Source: JANPBY01 sp963805505
GTDB lineage: Bacteria; Actinomycetota; Actinomycetes; DATJPE01
Length of the DNA: 64,000 bases
Reading direction: 5' to 3'
Assembly: GCA_963805505.1 (NCBI GenBank)
Contig: CAWDUP010000004.1
Span: forward strand, 186,001-250,000
This document shows positions 16,822 to 24,323 of this stretch, piece by piece. A model generated the notes under the pieces. It ran no database searches, was not told the origin of the DNA, and saw only the letters and a program-made list of their open reading frames with translations. Position 1 is the stretch's first letter, and the number at the start of each line of letters is the position of its first letter. The position numbers were made by a program, and so were the translations under genes.

Positions 16822-17794
16822 GCCTCCGGGCCAGCCAGCGGTGACCAAGGCGCGTTCGACCTGGTCGAGGAAGGGTTCCGGATCGGTGCGCAGCGCAAGG
16901 ACAGGGACCCGGAGCACGGTACGGCCATCGAGGGTTACCTCGTTCTGGCGGAAGGCGTCCGGCAGGTGGGCAACGACATCCAGGTGCTGAACCCCGTCGA
17001 TCTCCACAACTAGGCGGAAGTCGTCCCAGCAGACATCGAGGTAGACGCGCCCACTTGGGAGGCGAACCACGCGCTGGCGGGTTGGGGGTGGGAGTCCTCG
17101 GCGGCGACACATGCCGAGCGAAGTCAAGCTCCCCCAGGGACTGGGCTCCTTCGCGGACATCGGCGACGACGGCGCGCAACAGTCTCCGCCTCGGATGCCG
17201 CACCACGCGATCCAGCGCAGTCGAGATGGCCTCAGCAGTGGTGATCCGCTGCTGCACCGGTGCCACGATCAGCAATGCGGCCTCCCGGTCGGATCGCGCC
17301 CAAAGAGCCGCGAACAAAGCTGCAGGGGCAGGGCGCAACCGCGGCAGCGTGCTGACCGCGATGTCTTCTGGGCGAAGCCGCCGGGTCTCGTAGACCCGGA
17401 CGCCGCGTGCTCCGCGCGGCCGACATGACTTCGGCGCGGCCACCTGGATCCGGTCGGAGCCGATGCCACGCAGGCCGTACGACTCGAGCGCCGAAACACC
17501 TCCGAGCAACGCACCCGGGCCGACCTCGAGGACCGCCCGCCACCATTCGGTTTCAAGGCTTGGCCCCTGCGGGAGGATCAAGACAGTCTCAGGGCCGAGG
17601 CGCTTCCACCGGTCGGCGCGCACCTGTGCCGACACCTGCCAACGGGTCATGCCAGCGGCGTACAGCTGGCGCCGGTGAACGACTCCGCCCTGATCCGCCG
17701 CCAACCGCTCGACCTCGGCCCGCCGGCGGATGCGGGCGGCAGCCGTCGCAGCCGTTGGCAGGGGACGCGCGGGGGCAAGCACAGGCCTAGGCAT
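16795..17794 (-). pseudogene. AbiEi-like N-terminus plus DUF559 (Vsr-like) nuclease domain, split by a frameshift
   Basis: A two-domain protein read in two frames. The first part (from the ATG at 17794; RRRAEVERLAADQGGVVHRR onward) resembles the N-terminal winged-helix of AbiEi-family antitoxin domains. It runs in frame to LGELDFARH near 17115. The second part continues one base out of phase as CRRRGLPPPTRQRVVRLPSG, YLDVCWDDFRLVVEIDGVQH and a TVLRVPVLALRTDP strand, the DUF559/Vsr-type nuclease fold with putative active-site Glu, Asp and Glu-x-Asp-Gly. A one-base insertion (or two-base loss) near 17113-17118 is therefore needed to join them. It may be a true lesion, a sequencing error or programmed frameshifting. 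Inverted 48-bp palindromes flank it, and its last codons lie inside copy A. Function unknown; a mobile-like nuclease is inference. Confidence 0.75.
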
Positions 17795-17883
17795 GACGCC
17801 ACGCTCGAGTGGGCGAGCCCCGATCTGAACCGCCCGACGGCAACCTGAGGACGCACACCACCTGGGGACAACCTCTCGACTCC

Positions 17884-17931
17884 TTGCGTCCGAGCCAGCG
17901 TGGCCTATTGCGCACCTTGGGTCGGACGCAA
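17884..17931 (-). repeat. 48-bp palindromic repeat, copy B
   Basis: Second copy of the 48-bp element, on the bottom strand relative to copies A and C. The outer arms TTGCGTCCGA/TCGGACGCAA pair perfectly over 10 bp. The core again has GTG...GGCCAC. It sits in the divergent gap between the nuclease-like gene and fumC, where no terminator is expected, 12 bases before the fumC start. Confidence 0.9.
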
Positions 17932-17942
17932 AGGATGACTAG

Positions 17943-19349
17943 ATGGCCGAGCAATCCTCGACACGGACCGAACGGGACTCGCTGGGTCCGGTGGAGGTCC
18001 CGGCTGACGCGCTGTGGCAGGCCCAGACCCAGCGTGCCGTCGACAACTTCCCGGTCAGCGGGCAGCCGGTCCCGTCAGCCATCGTTCGCGCTCTTGCGCG
18101 GATCAAAGCTGCCGCCGCCACAGCGAACCTGCGACTGGGGGTCATCGACGAGGAGTCAGCCAAGGCGGTGCGAACGGCTGCCCTCGAAGTCGCCGACGGA
18201 CTCCATGCCGACCAGTTCCCCGTCGATGTGTTCCAGACAGGAAGCGGCACGTCGACGAACATGAACGTCAACGAGGTGGTCGCGACTCTCGCGGGTCGGC
18301 TGGTCGGCCGCTCGATCCACCCCAACAACGTGGTCAACGCCAGCCAGTCCAGCAACGACACGTTCCCCACGGCCGTGCACGTGGCCGTGGCCGCGACCGT
18401 GGCCGACGAGCTCGTCCCTGCACTGGACGCCCTGGCCGCGCGACTTCGGGAGCGCGCCGACGAGTACGTCGATCTGGTCAAGGCCGGTCGCACCCACCTC
18501 ATGGATGCCACGCCGATCACCTTCGGTCAGGAGCTCGGCGCCTGGGCGAGCCAGGTCGAGCTGGGCCGTGATCGAATCCTCGGCTCGCTCCCGCGACTGT
18601 GCTCGCTGCCCCTGGGCGGCACTGCTGTCGGCTCCGGGCTGAACGCGCCCGAGGGCTTCGCAGCTGCCGTGATCGCCGAGCTGGCGGAGGCGTACGGGCT
18701 TCCGCTGGTCGAAGCCACCGACCACTTCGAAGCGCAGGCGAGTCGAGACTCACTCGTGGAGATGTCTGGGCAGGTGCGCGTTGTGGCTGTGTCGCTCACC
18801 AAGATCTGCAACGACCTGAGGTGGCTCGGTTCTGGACCAGCGACCGGGCTGCACGAGATCCAGCTGGCAGATCTCCAACCCGGGTCATCGATCATGCCGG
18901 GCAAGGTCAATCCCGTGGTGCCGGAGGCGGTCCTCCAGGTGTGTACCCAGGTGGTCGGCAACGATGCCGCAGTCGCGTGGGCTGGCGCCTCCGGGTCCTT
19001 CCAGCTCAACGTGCAGATCCCGGTCATGGCCCGCAACCTCATGGAGTCGGCTCAGTTGCTCGCGTCGGCCGTACGGCTGCTGCAGGGCGCCATCTCCACG
19101 CTGCGGGCCAACGAGCAGGTGATGCGCTCCTACGCGGAGGCTTCCTCCGCGGTCGTGACCGCGCTCAACCGGCTGTTGGGCTATGACCTGGCAGCCGAGA
19201 TCGCCAAACAGGCCCAGGTCGAACGGCGCGCCGTTCGCGACATCATCGTCGAGCGCGGACTGATCGCCGACGGTACGGTCAGCGAGGCCGAGGTGGATGC
19301 CGCACTCGATGTCCTTGCCATGACCGGCGCCAAACGCAACAACGGGTGA
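17943..19349 (+). CDS. fumC: Class II fumarate hydratase
   Basis: Iron-independent class II fumarase of 468 residues. Family signatures are QTGSGTSTNMNVNEV, HPNNVVNASQSSNDTFPTAV (substrate-binding histidine and serines), AGRTHLMDATPITFGQE and the superfamily loop GSSIMPGKVNPV with the catalytic serine. It is homotetrameric in homologues, acting in the TCA cycle. Palindrome copy B ends 11 bases before its ATG, so any transcript from upstream would start inside or read through the palindrome. The C-terminus (ALDVLAMTGAKRNNG) is complete. No close downstream gene on this strand; it converges on the phosphodiesterase-like gene. Confidence 0.95.
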   Translation: MAEQSSTRTERDSLGPVEVPADALWQAQTQRAVDNFPVSGQPVPSAIVRALARIKAAAATANLRLGVIDEESAKAVRTAALEVADGLHADQFPVDVFQTGSGTSTNMNVNEVVATLAGRLVGRSIHPNNVVNASQSSNDTFPTAVHVAVAATVADELVPALDALAARLRERADEYVDLVKAGRTHLMDATPITFGQELGAWASQVELGRDRILGSLPRLCSLPLGGTAVGSGLNAPEGFAAAVIAELAEAYGLPLVEATDHFEAQASRDSLVEMSGQVRVVAVSLTKICNDLRWLGSGPATGLHEIQLADLQPGSSIMPGKVNPVVPEAVLQVCTQVVGNDAAVAWAGASGSFQLNVQIPVMARNLMESAQLLASAVRLLQGAISTLRANEQVMRSYAEASSAVVTALNRLLGYDLAAEIAKQAQVERRAVRDIIVERGLIADGTVSEAEVDAALDVLAMTGAKRNNG

Positions 19350-19395
19350 GGGCGAAGAATTCTGCCCGAGGCAGCTCCAGGGCGACCTGGGTCCG

Positions 19396-21543
19396 CTACG
19401 ACGAAGGCGCGGGGTCGCCGCGCTGGCTCCGGGGGGGCAGGTCGGTGCGGTGGCCCAGGTTCTCGAGCCAACCGACGAGCTGGCCGTGCACCGCCTCGGC
19501 TCCGATGAGCGGCTCGTCGATGGGCCAGCCGGCCGGGTGCACCAGGATCGGCTCGGTCTGCCAGCCGCCGACGCCGCCGTGGCAACCGACCAGCTCCTCG
19601 AAGGCTGCGACCTCGAGGCTGTCCGGGTCGAACACGGAATTCAGGTAGAGGTCCGGGGCGTTGCTGAAGCTCCCCGCACGGGCGAAGTCCGCTGCCGCGC
19701 GCTCGGCTTGGTCACCGAAGATGGCGAAGGGGTCGATGCCCTCGACCTCGCCGGAGGCGAGGATGCGAACCCCATCGCTGCCCAGGGCCACGAGCCCATC
19801 GGCGTCCGACATGGCGACCAGGACTGAGATCCCAGGGTGCTGAGCCAGGTTGAGCACGAGTCCCGGCCAGCGCGCTTCGATGTCTTCGATGGTCAGGCGC
19901 CCCGGCTCACGAGCAAACCAGACGAGCCCCAGGTTGCCCGAGCCGGCGACCACGAGCTCCGGGCGCTCTTCGGCATCGTCGTTGGCCCGGGCTCTTGGCC
20001 CCAGCGAGACCGCCCCGTCCTCCTGCCGACCCTTGACGACCGCGCGGGTGACCGACGCGGAGAAGCTGGACTGGCTCGACAGGTCAGACAAGAAGATGTT
20101 CAGGGGTCCCCAGTCCTCATCGTTCCCCGTCGCTGCGGCCACCCCGTCGGCCCCGCCCATCAGGTCACGGACGGTGTCCTCCAGCGATACGCCGTACCGC
20201 TGCAAGAACGTAGAACCTTGACTCTGGCCGTGGTCGGACAAGACGACAAAGTGGTACGGCCGGGGGGCGAGTTCGGCAATCTTCTCGAGCATCCCGATGA
20301 CCTTGTCGACACCCTCCATCGAACGAAGGGACTCCTCGCGGGCGACGCCGGCATGATGGGCCACCTCGTCGTAGTCGAGGTAGTCGGCATAGAGCACCTT
20401 GGCGCCCTTGAGCATCTGCTCGGTCATCAGTGCCGTGATCAGGTCACGCTGGATCACATTCGTGATCCCACGCAAAGCGATGTAGGAGCCGTGCCTGTGG
20501 ATGCGCGGTTGGATGTCTCGGGAAACCTGACGCCGACCCTGAAACCATTCCTTGACCATCTCGCCGATGGTTCGAAACAGCGAGCGGCTGAAGCCGTACG
20601 GCGTCGCGAAGAAGGCTCCGTAGTCCCCCGAGCTGCCGATGCCTTGGCGGCGATCCTTGCCGAAGCTGCTCATCGTCAGCATCGAGGTCGGTGCGTCGCC
20701 ACTGAACAGGTTGCTGACACTGACACCACCATCGGCAAGCAGCCCGTGCCCGTCAGAAATGCGCGCCTCGATGACCGCTGCATCGGGAGGGTGGTTGGCC
20801 ACAAGCAGCCGCCCGGCCTGCTTCTCGTACCAGCGGAAGGCGGGCATGTCCTCGGTGTAGCCGTGCAGAATGCCCGCCTGGCTGATCGGCGTCGTGCTCG
20901 GCACCCGCGCGGTCCACCCGTCCAGGGCATGGCTTCCTTGCCTGATCCACCGGCTGATCGTGGGGACTGTTCCATTCATCACCGCGAAGCGCAGGAGGGG
21001 CAGGGGGACGCCGTCCAGCTGGATGATGACGAGCCCCGGAACCTCGGTGCGCTCCACGGGTTGTTGTCGCCGACGGACGGTTCGCACGACATGGGCCAGA
21101 AAGACTTCGTCCTCATCGACAGAGTCCAAGAAGCCCACGGCGGTCGCGACCAGGGAGGCGAGCCAAGCCGCAGCAAAGACCGACCACAGCGACGTGTAGG
21201 AGACATCGCGAGCAAGCACGATCGCCACCCAGAGGATGACCGACTGGGCGAACAGCGCCAGGATGAAGATTCCGACCCATCCAAGAGCGAGGGCCAGCCG
21301 ATTCAGCAGCGGACGGATGACCAGGCCCACCAGGCCGACGACCAGCGCCAGTCCCACGATCGATCCGAAGCCGTCGTAGTCGAGGCCCGGGACGACGGCG
21401 AAGGCCACCCACAGAGACAACGCGGTGACGAGCCAGGTCCAAAGCAGGCCGCGAATGCGTGGCCAGACCCCATGTCTGGCTCCTCGCACGAGAGTCGCGC
21501 CATGCGCTACGGACTCGCGTGCCGCGCTGGTCTGCTCCGACAT
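19396..21543 (-). CDS. Membrane protein: holin-like N-terminus fused to alkaline-phosphatase-superfamily phosphodiesterase
   Basis: Large protein of 715 residues in two parts. Residues about 30-150 form four hydrophobic segments (including IVGLALVVGLVGLVIRPLLN and WVGIFILALFAQSVILWVAI), resembling the four-helix phage-holin-4/PF04020 type. The rest is an alkaline-phosphatase-superfamily domain: VIIQLDGVPLPLLRFAVMNG (first metal site and nucleophile region), STTPISQAGILHGY, ADYLDYDEVAHHAG and FVVLSDHGQSQG (metal-binding Asp-His). It presumably acts on a phosphodiester or glycan phosphate at the membrane, but the substrate and the side of the membrane are unknown. It starts 15 bases after the MBL hydrolase stop on the same strand, so the two may be cotranscribed. 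Confidence 0.8.
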   Translation of the reverse strand: MSEQTSAARESVAHGATLVRGARHGVWPRIRGLLWTWLVTALSLWVAFAVVPGLDYDGFGSIVGLALVVGLVGLVIRPLLNRLALALGWVGIFILALFAQSVILWVAIVLARDVSYTSLWSVFAAAWLASLVATAVGFLDSVDEDEVFLAHVVRTVRRRQQPVERTEVPGLVIIQLDGVPLPLLRFAVMNGTVPTISRWIRQGSHALDGWTARVPSTTPISQAGILHGYTEDMPAFRWYEKQAGRLLVANHPPDAAVIEARISDGHGLLADGGVSVSNLFSGDAPTSMLTMSSFGKDRRQGIGSSGDYGAFFATPYGFSRSLFRTIGEMVKEWFQGRRQVSRDIQPRIHRHGSYIALRGITNVIQRDLITALMTEQMLKGAKVLYADYLDYDEVAHHAGVAREESLRSMEGVDKVIGMLEKIAELAPRPYHFVVLSDHGQSQGSTFLQRYGVSLEDTVRDLMGGADGVAAATGNDEDWGPLNIFLSDLSSQSSFSASVTRAVVKGRQEDGAVSLGPRARANDDAEERPELVVAGSGNLGLVWFAREPGRLTIEDIEARWPGLVLNLAQHPGISVLVAMSDADGLVALGSDGVRILASGEVEGIDPFAIFGDQAERAAADFARAGSFSNAPDLYLNSVFDPDSLEVAAFEELVGCHGGVGGWQTEPILVHPAGWPIDEPLIGAEAVHGQLVGWLENLGHRTDLPPRSQRGDPAPSS

Positions 21544-21558
21544 CGGCGACGTGTCTCC

Positions 21559-22326
21559 CTACGGGGTGAAGGTCACCCGCTGGCCGGGCGGCGTGTGCAG
21601 GACCTGAACGGGGATCTCGAGCTCCTTCACCGCACTGCTGAAGGCTCGAGGGGGATCGTAGAGGCGCGACGGCAGGGCGTGCCGCAATCCGTAGGGAAAC
21701 AGCGTGCCCCAGTGCACAGGGACAGCGAACCGGGCGCCGAGAATCCCAGCCGCCTGGGCTGCTCGGTGCGGGTTCAGATGCCCGGGACCGAGGTTTGGGC
21801 CCCATCCCCAGACCGGTAGCAGTGCAACATCCACCTCGTCGGCGAGATCGGCCATCGCCGGAAAGATGTCGGTGTCGCCCGCGAAGTAGACGCAGGTCTC
21901 CCCTGCTTCGAGCACGAAACCGAGTGCATCCGCCCGCGGGCCCCACGGCTCCCGCTTGCCGTCATGGACAGCGTTGACCGCCCGCACAGTCAACTCGCCA
22001 TCGACGAAGCACTCGCCAACGGTGAGCTCGTGGACCTCATTGAAACCCTTGCCACGTAACCATGTTCCGGCACCTGCGGGCACGAGGATGGGCACATCGG
22101 GGCCGACCAGGCGCAAGGAGGGTACGTCGCAATGGTCGTGGTGGAGGTGGCTCAGCAGGACGAGGTCGATGTCAGCGAACAGCGACGGTGGCACAGGCAT
22201 GGAGAGCCGAGTCAGGAACGTGACGTGCTGTCGCAGCACTGGATCCGTGAGAACCCGTCGCCCACCGATGCTCAGCAGCACGGTGCTGTGCCCCAGGAAT
22301 GTCAACGCGGGCAACGTCTGGACCAC
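21559..22326 (-). CDS. MBL-fold metal-dependent hydrolase (UlaG/NAPE-PLD-like)
   Basis: Metallo-beta-lactamase-fold hydrolase of 255 residues. The metal-binding motif is VLLSHLHHDHCD (HxHxDH). Further ligands are probably in YFAGDTDIF and AVPVHWGTLFPYGL. The short N-terminal FLGHSTVLLSIGGRRVLTDPV is typical of the UlaG/NAPE-PLD-like branch, whose members cleave phosphodiesters or lactones. It sits directly upstream of the membrane phosphodiesterase-like gene with a 15-base gap, which suggests linked roles in lipid or envelope phosphate metabolism. That link is inference. Confidence 0.85.
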   Translation of the reverse strand: MVQTLPALTFLGHSTVLLSIGGRRVLTDPVLRQHVTFLTRLSMPVPPSLFADIDLVLLSHLHHDHCDVPSLRLVGPDVPILVPAGAGTWLRGKGFNEVHELTVGECFVDGELTVRAVNAVHDGKREPWGPRADALGFVLEAGETCVYFAGDTDIFPAMADLADEVDVALLPVWGWGPNLGPGHLNPHRAAQAAGILGARFAVPVHWGTLFPYGLRHALPSRLYDPPRAFSSAVKELEIPVQVLHTPPGQRVTFTP

Positions 22327-22465
22327 CGCCCGACCTTAGTCGGTGGACATCTGCCCCGCCCCTCACTCTGGGGGGTGAGACGGGAGCTGGACCCCTTCCC
22401 CTCTCGCGTCGCCAGGTGTATACCGAAGACGTTCAGCGCCCTGAACACTACGGGAGAGGGGATCA

Positions 22466-23257
22466 ATGACCATGCGAAAGACAAGGCTCGGGATCGTGGC
22501 GGTTGCCGCCGCTGCGGGGGCTCTCGTGCTCGCGGGTGTACCGGCCGCGGCCGGCGTGCACCATTCGCACAAACCCATGAGGTACACGTGCACAGGCGGC
22601 GAGATCCCGTCCGGGCACTACGCCAGCATCACCGTCAAGGGCGAGTGCGCGGTAGCGCCCAACGCCATGATCCGGGTGGACGGGAACCTGAAAGTTTGGC
22701 CGCACGCGACCTTTGACGCGCAGAGCGCCCCGTCGAAGATCTTCGTTCGCGGCAACGTCTTCGCCGGCCGGGGCTCGCTGCTAGGGCTCGGCTGCCAACC
22801 GCCTTCCTTCACAGGCAACTCGGCGCATGAATGCGCTGTGGACCCGGAGGGGCACTCGCACATCTTCATCAAGGGCAAGGTCACGGCCATCAACGCGACA
22901 GCCGTCCTGCTGAACGGAATCAGGGTCAGAGGCCATGTCCGGGTGATCGGCGGGGGCGACCCGATGATTCCTTGGTCGATCAAGAACAACGTATTCCGTC
23001 GCAACCTCACCGTGATGGGTCAGACCACCGAGTGGGTCGGCGTGCTGTTCAACCGGGTCGGCGGCACCGTCCGGCTGCGCAACATCACGCTGCACGACGT
23101 TGATCCCGGCGCGCCCGGCGTCTACATCGTGCAGAACACGATCCGCCACAACCTCATCTGCAACAACCTGAGCCCGGGGGTCTCCGGGGGATTCACTCCC
23201 GGGGCGGTCAACGTCGTTGGAGGGCGTGCCACCGGTCAGTGCCGAGACCTGGTCTGA
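22466..23257 (+). CDS. Secreted protein with beta-helix-like repeats
   Basis: Predicted 263-residue exported protein, unrecognised as a named family. It has a signal peptide (basic MTMRKTRLG, hydrophobic AVAAAAGALVLAGVPAAAG, cleavage probably around residue 30). The mature part has short repeating strands built on I-x-V-x-G-x units (for example SITVKGECAVAPNAMIRVDG, IFVRGNVFAG, IFIKGKVTAI and NLTVMG), as in right-handed parallel beta-helices. About six cysteines are present and could form disulfides. GGAGAGGGG gives a strong ribosome site before the ATG. A strong 17-bp terminator hairpin follows. A role at the cell surface is likely; enzymatic activity is not evident. Confidence 0.75.
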   Translation: MTMRKTRLGIVAVAAAAGALVLAGVPAAAGVHHSHKPMRYTCTGGEIPSGHYASITVKGECAVAPNAMIRVDGNLKVWPHATFDAQSAPSKIFVRGNVFAGRGSLLGLGCQPPSFTGNSAHECAVDPEGHSHIFIKGKVTAINATAVLLNGIRVRGHVRVIGGGDPMIPWSIKNNVFRRNLTVMGQTTEWVGVLFNRVGGTVRLRNITLHDVDPGAPGVYIVQNTIRHNLICNNLSPGVSGGFTPGAVNVVGGRATGQCRDLV

Positions 23258-23269
23258 TCTCGCTTACAC

Positions 23270-23309
23270 CTGTCCGGCTGCCACCCCGCTCTGGGTGGCA
23301 GCCGGACAG
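23270..23309. terminator. Bidirectional terminator hairpin
   Basis: Perfect 17-bp stem CTGTCCGGCTGCCACCC with a six-base loop (CGCTCT), between two convergent genes encoding secreted proteins. There is no clear U-tract, as is common in high-GC actinobacteria. It can serve both transcripts. Confidence 0.8.
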
Positions 23310-23329
23310 TTGGTTCGGATCCGCTGGGA

Positions 23330-24007
23330 TCAGTACCAGCCCTTGGCCAGGAAGGCCGACCACGCACCGCACGGCGTGCCGTAGCGCTGGCCGACATAGT
23401 TCAGGCCCCAGGTGATCTGAGTCTTCGGATTGGTCGCCCAGTCCGACCCAGCCGACGCCATCTTGGATCCGGGCAGCGCCTGCGGGATTCCGTAGGCACC
23501 AGAAGAGTTTGCCGCCCGCTGCGACCAGCCGGACTCACGGGTCCACAGCTTGTCTAGGCAGACGAACTGCGCGTCACCCCAACCTCGTGCAGCCGCCATC
23601 TGCTTGCCCAGGGCACGATTCGTGCCGGGGCGTACGGCTGCCGCTGCACGTGTCGCGCGTTCCGCAGCGGCCTTCCTGGCGGCCGCTGCCCGAGCCGCCT
23701 CGCGCTTCTCGGCGCGCAACTTGGCTGCCTTCTTCTTGGCCGCCTTCTTCTTGGCCGCCTTCACCTTGGCCACGTGCTTCGCCTTGGCGATGGCCAACCG
23801 GTGGTCAGCGGCGGCGGCCGTGCGAGCTGCTGCCAGGTTCACCATCTCCGGCGCCACCGCGGGGCCGGTCACCGTCGGGCGGTCGACGGACCCGAAGGCC
23901 GTGGTCGTGACCCCGAGCGTGGTGGCGCCGACGAGCATGGCCACAACCACGCTGAAGCGTCGGGTAGCGGTGGACGAACGGATCCGCCGCATCGAGATGC
24001 GGTACAT
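23330..24007 (-). CDS. Secreted lytic-transglycosylase-like protein
   Basis: Predicted 225-residue exported cell-wall hydrolase. From the ATG at 24007 it has a signal sequence (FSVVVAMLVGATTLGVTTTA), then a highly charged Lys/Ala/Arg helix (AKKKAAKKKAAKLRAEKREA, about residues 80-120). The C-terminal domain is of goose-lysozyme/transglycosylase type: FVCLDKLWTRESGW with the likely catalytic Glu, SSGAYGIPQALPGSKMASAG, and TQITWGLNYVGQRYGTPCGA. AGAGGAA precedes the ATG. A longer in-frame reading from 24202 would consist of arginine-rich sequence and is rejected. The long untranslated region upstream suggests post-transcriptional control. Confidence 0.85.
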   Translation of the reverse strand: MYRISMRRIRSSTATRRFSVVVAMLVGATTLGVTTTAFGSVDRPTVTGPAVAPEMVNLAAARTAAAADHRLAIAKAKHVAKVKAAKKKAAKKKAAKLRAEKREAARAAAARKAAAERATRAAAAVRPGTNRALGKQMAAARGWGDAQFVCLDKLWTRESGWSQRAANSSGAYGIPQALPGSKMASAGSDWATNPKTQITWGLNYVGQRYGTPCGAWSAFLAKGWY

Positions 24008-24323
24008 GAAGGGGGTTCCTCTCGCCTTGCAACAGCCCGCCCAGAATTCGGGTGCGTGGGCCATCGAGCGCGGTGCCCCGCGAGGGCACAAGGAGTCGGC
24101 AACGACTCGCCTGGACTGACGACGTCGCGACGATCTGGCGTCTTCTAGCTGCCGATCGCCACGCCCAGTGCGGGTATGGACGTCATCAACACTGACAAGC
24201 AATCCGGCCGGATGCCAACTTCAACGACGGTGGGATAGGTCACACACGGTCGACGACTACCCTGCGTGGGCAATCATGCAGTTACTTTCCGTGACATTTG
24301 AGGCGGTCTCCGGAGCGGGCGTC
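24008..24323 (-). other. Gene-free stretch: long, hairpin-rich leader of the transglycosylase gene
   Basis: No coding region is supported here. On the bottom strand three consecutive hairpins can be drawn shortly before the gene: GAGTC...GACTC (about 24087-24102), GTGCCC...GGGCAC (about 24073-24090) and GCCC...GGGC (about 24028-24062). The sequence GCACCCGAA near 24050 recalls the end of c-di-AMP (ydaO) riboswitches, which control actinobacterial cell-wall hydrolases, but the diagnostic CAGCTAAC and GGGGTGAATC blocks are not seen in place. It is best called an unclassified structured leader. Confidence 0.35.

Noticed and set aside
19837..21819. A 660-residue open frame on the + strand opposite the membrane phosphodiesterase-like gene
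   Set aside because: Antisense shadow: composition rich in His, Arg, Gly and Asp, no domains, and the opposite strand encodes a protein with clear motifs.
24030..24120. c-di-AMP (ydaO) riboswitch
   Set aside because: Only a short GCACCCGAA string and general hairpins match; the CAGCTAAC and GGGGTGAATC blocks are not found in order, so the class cannot be claimed.
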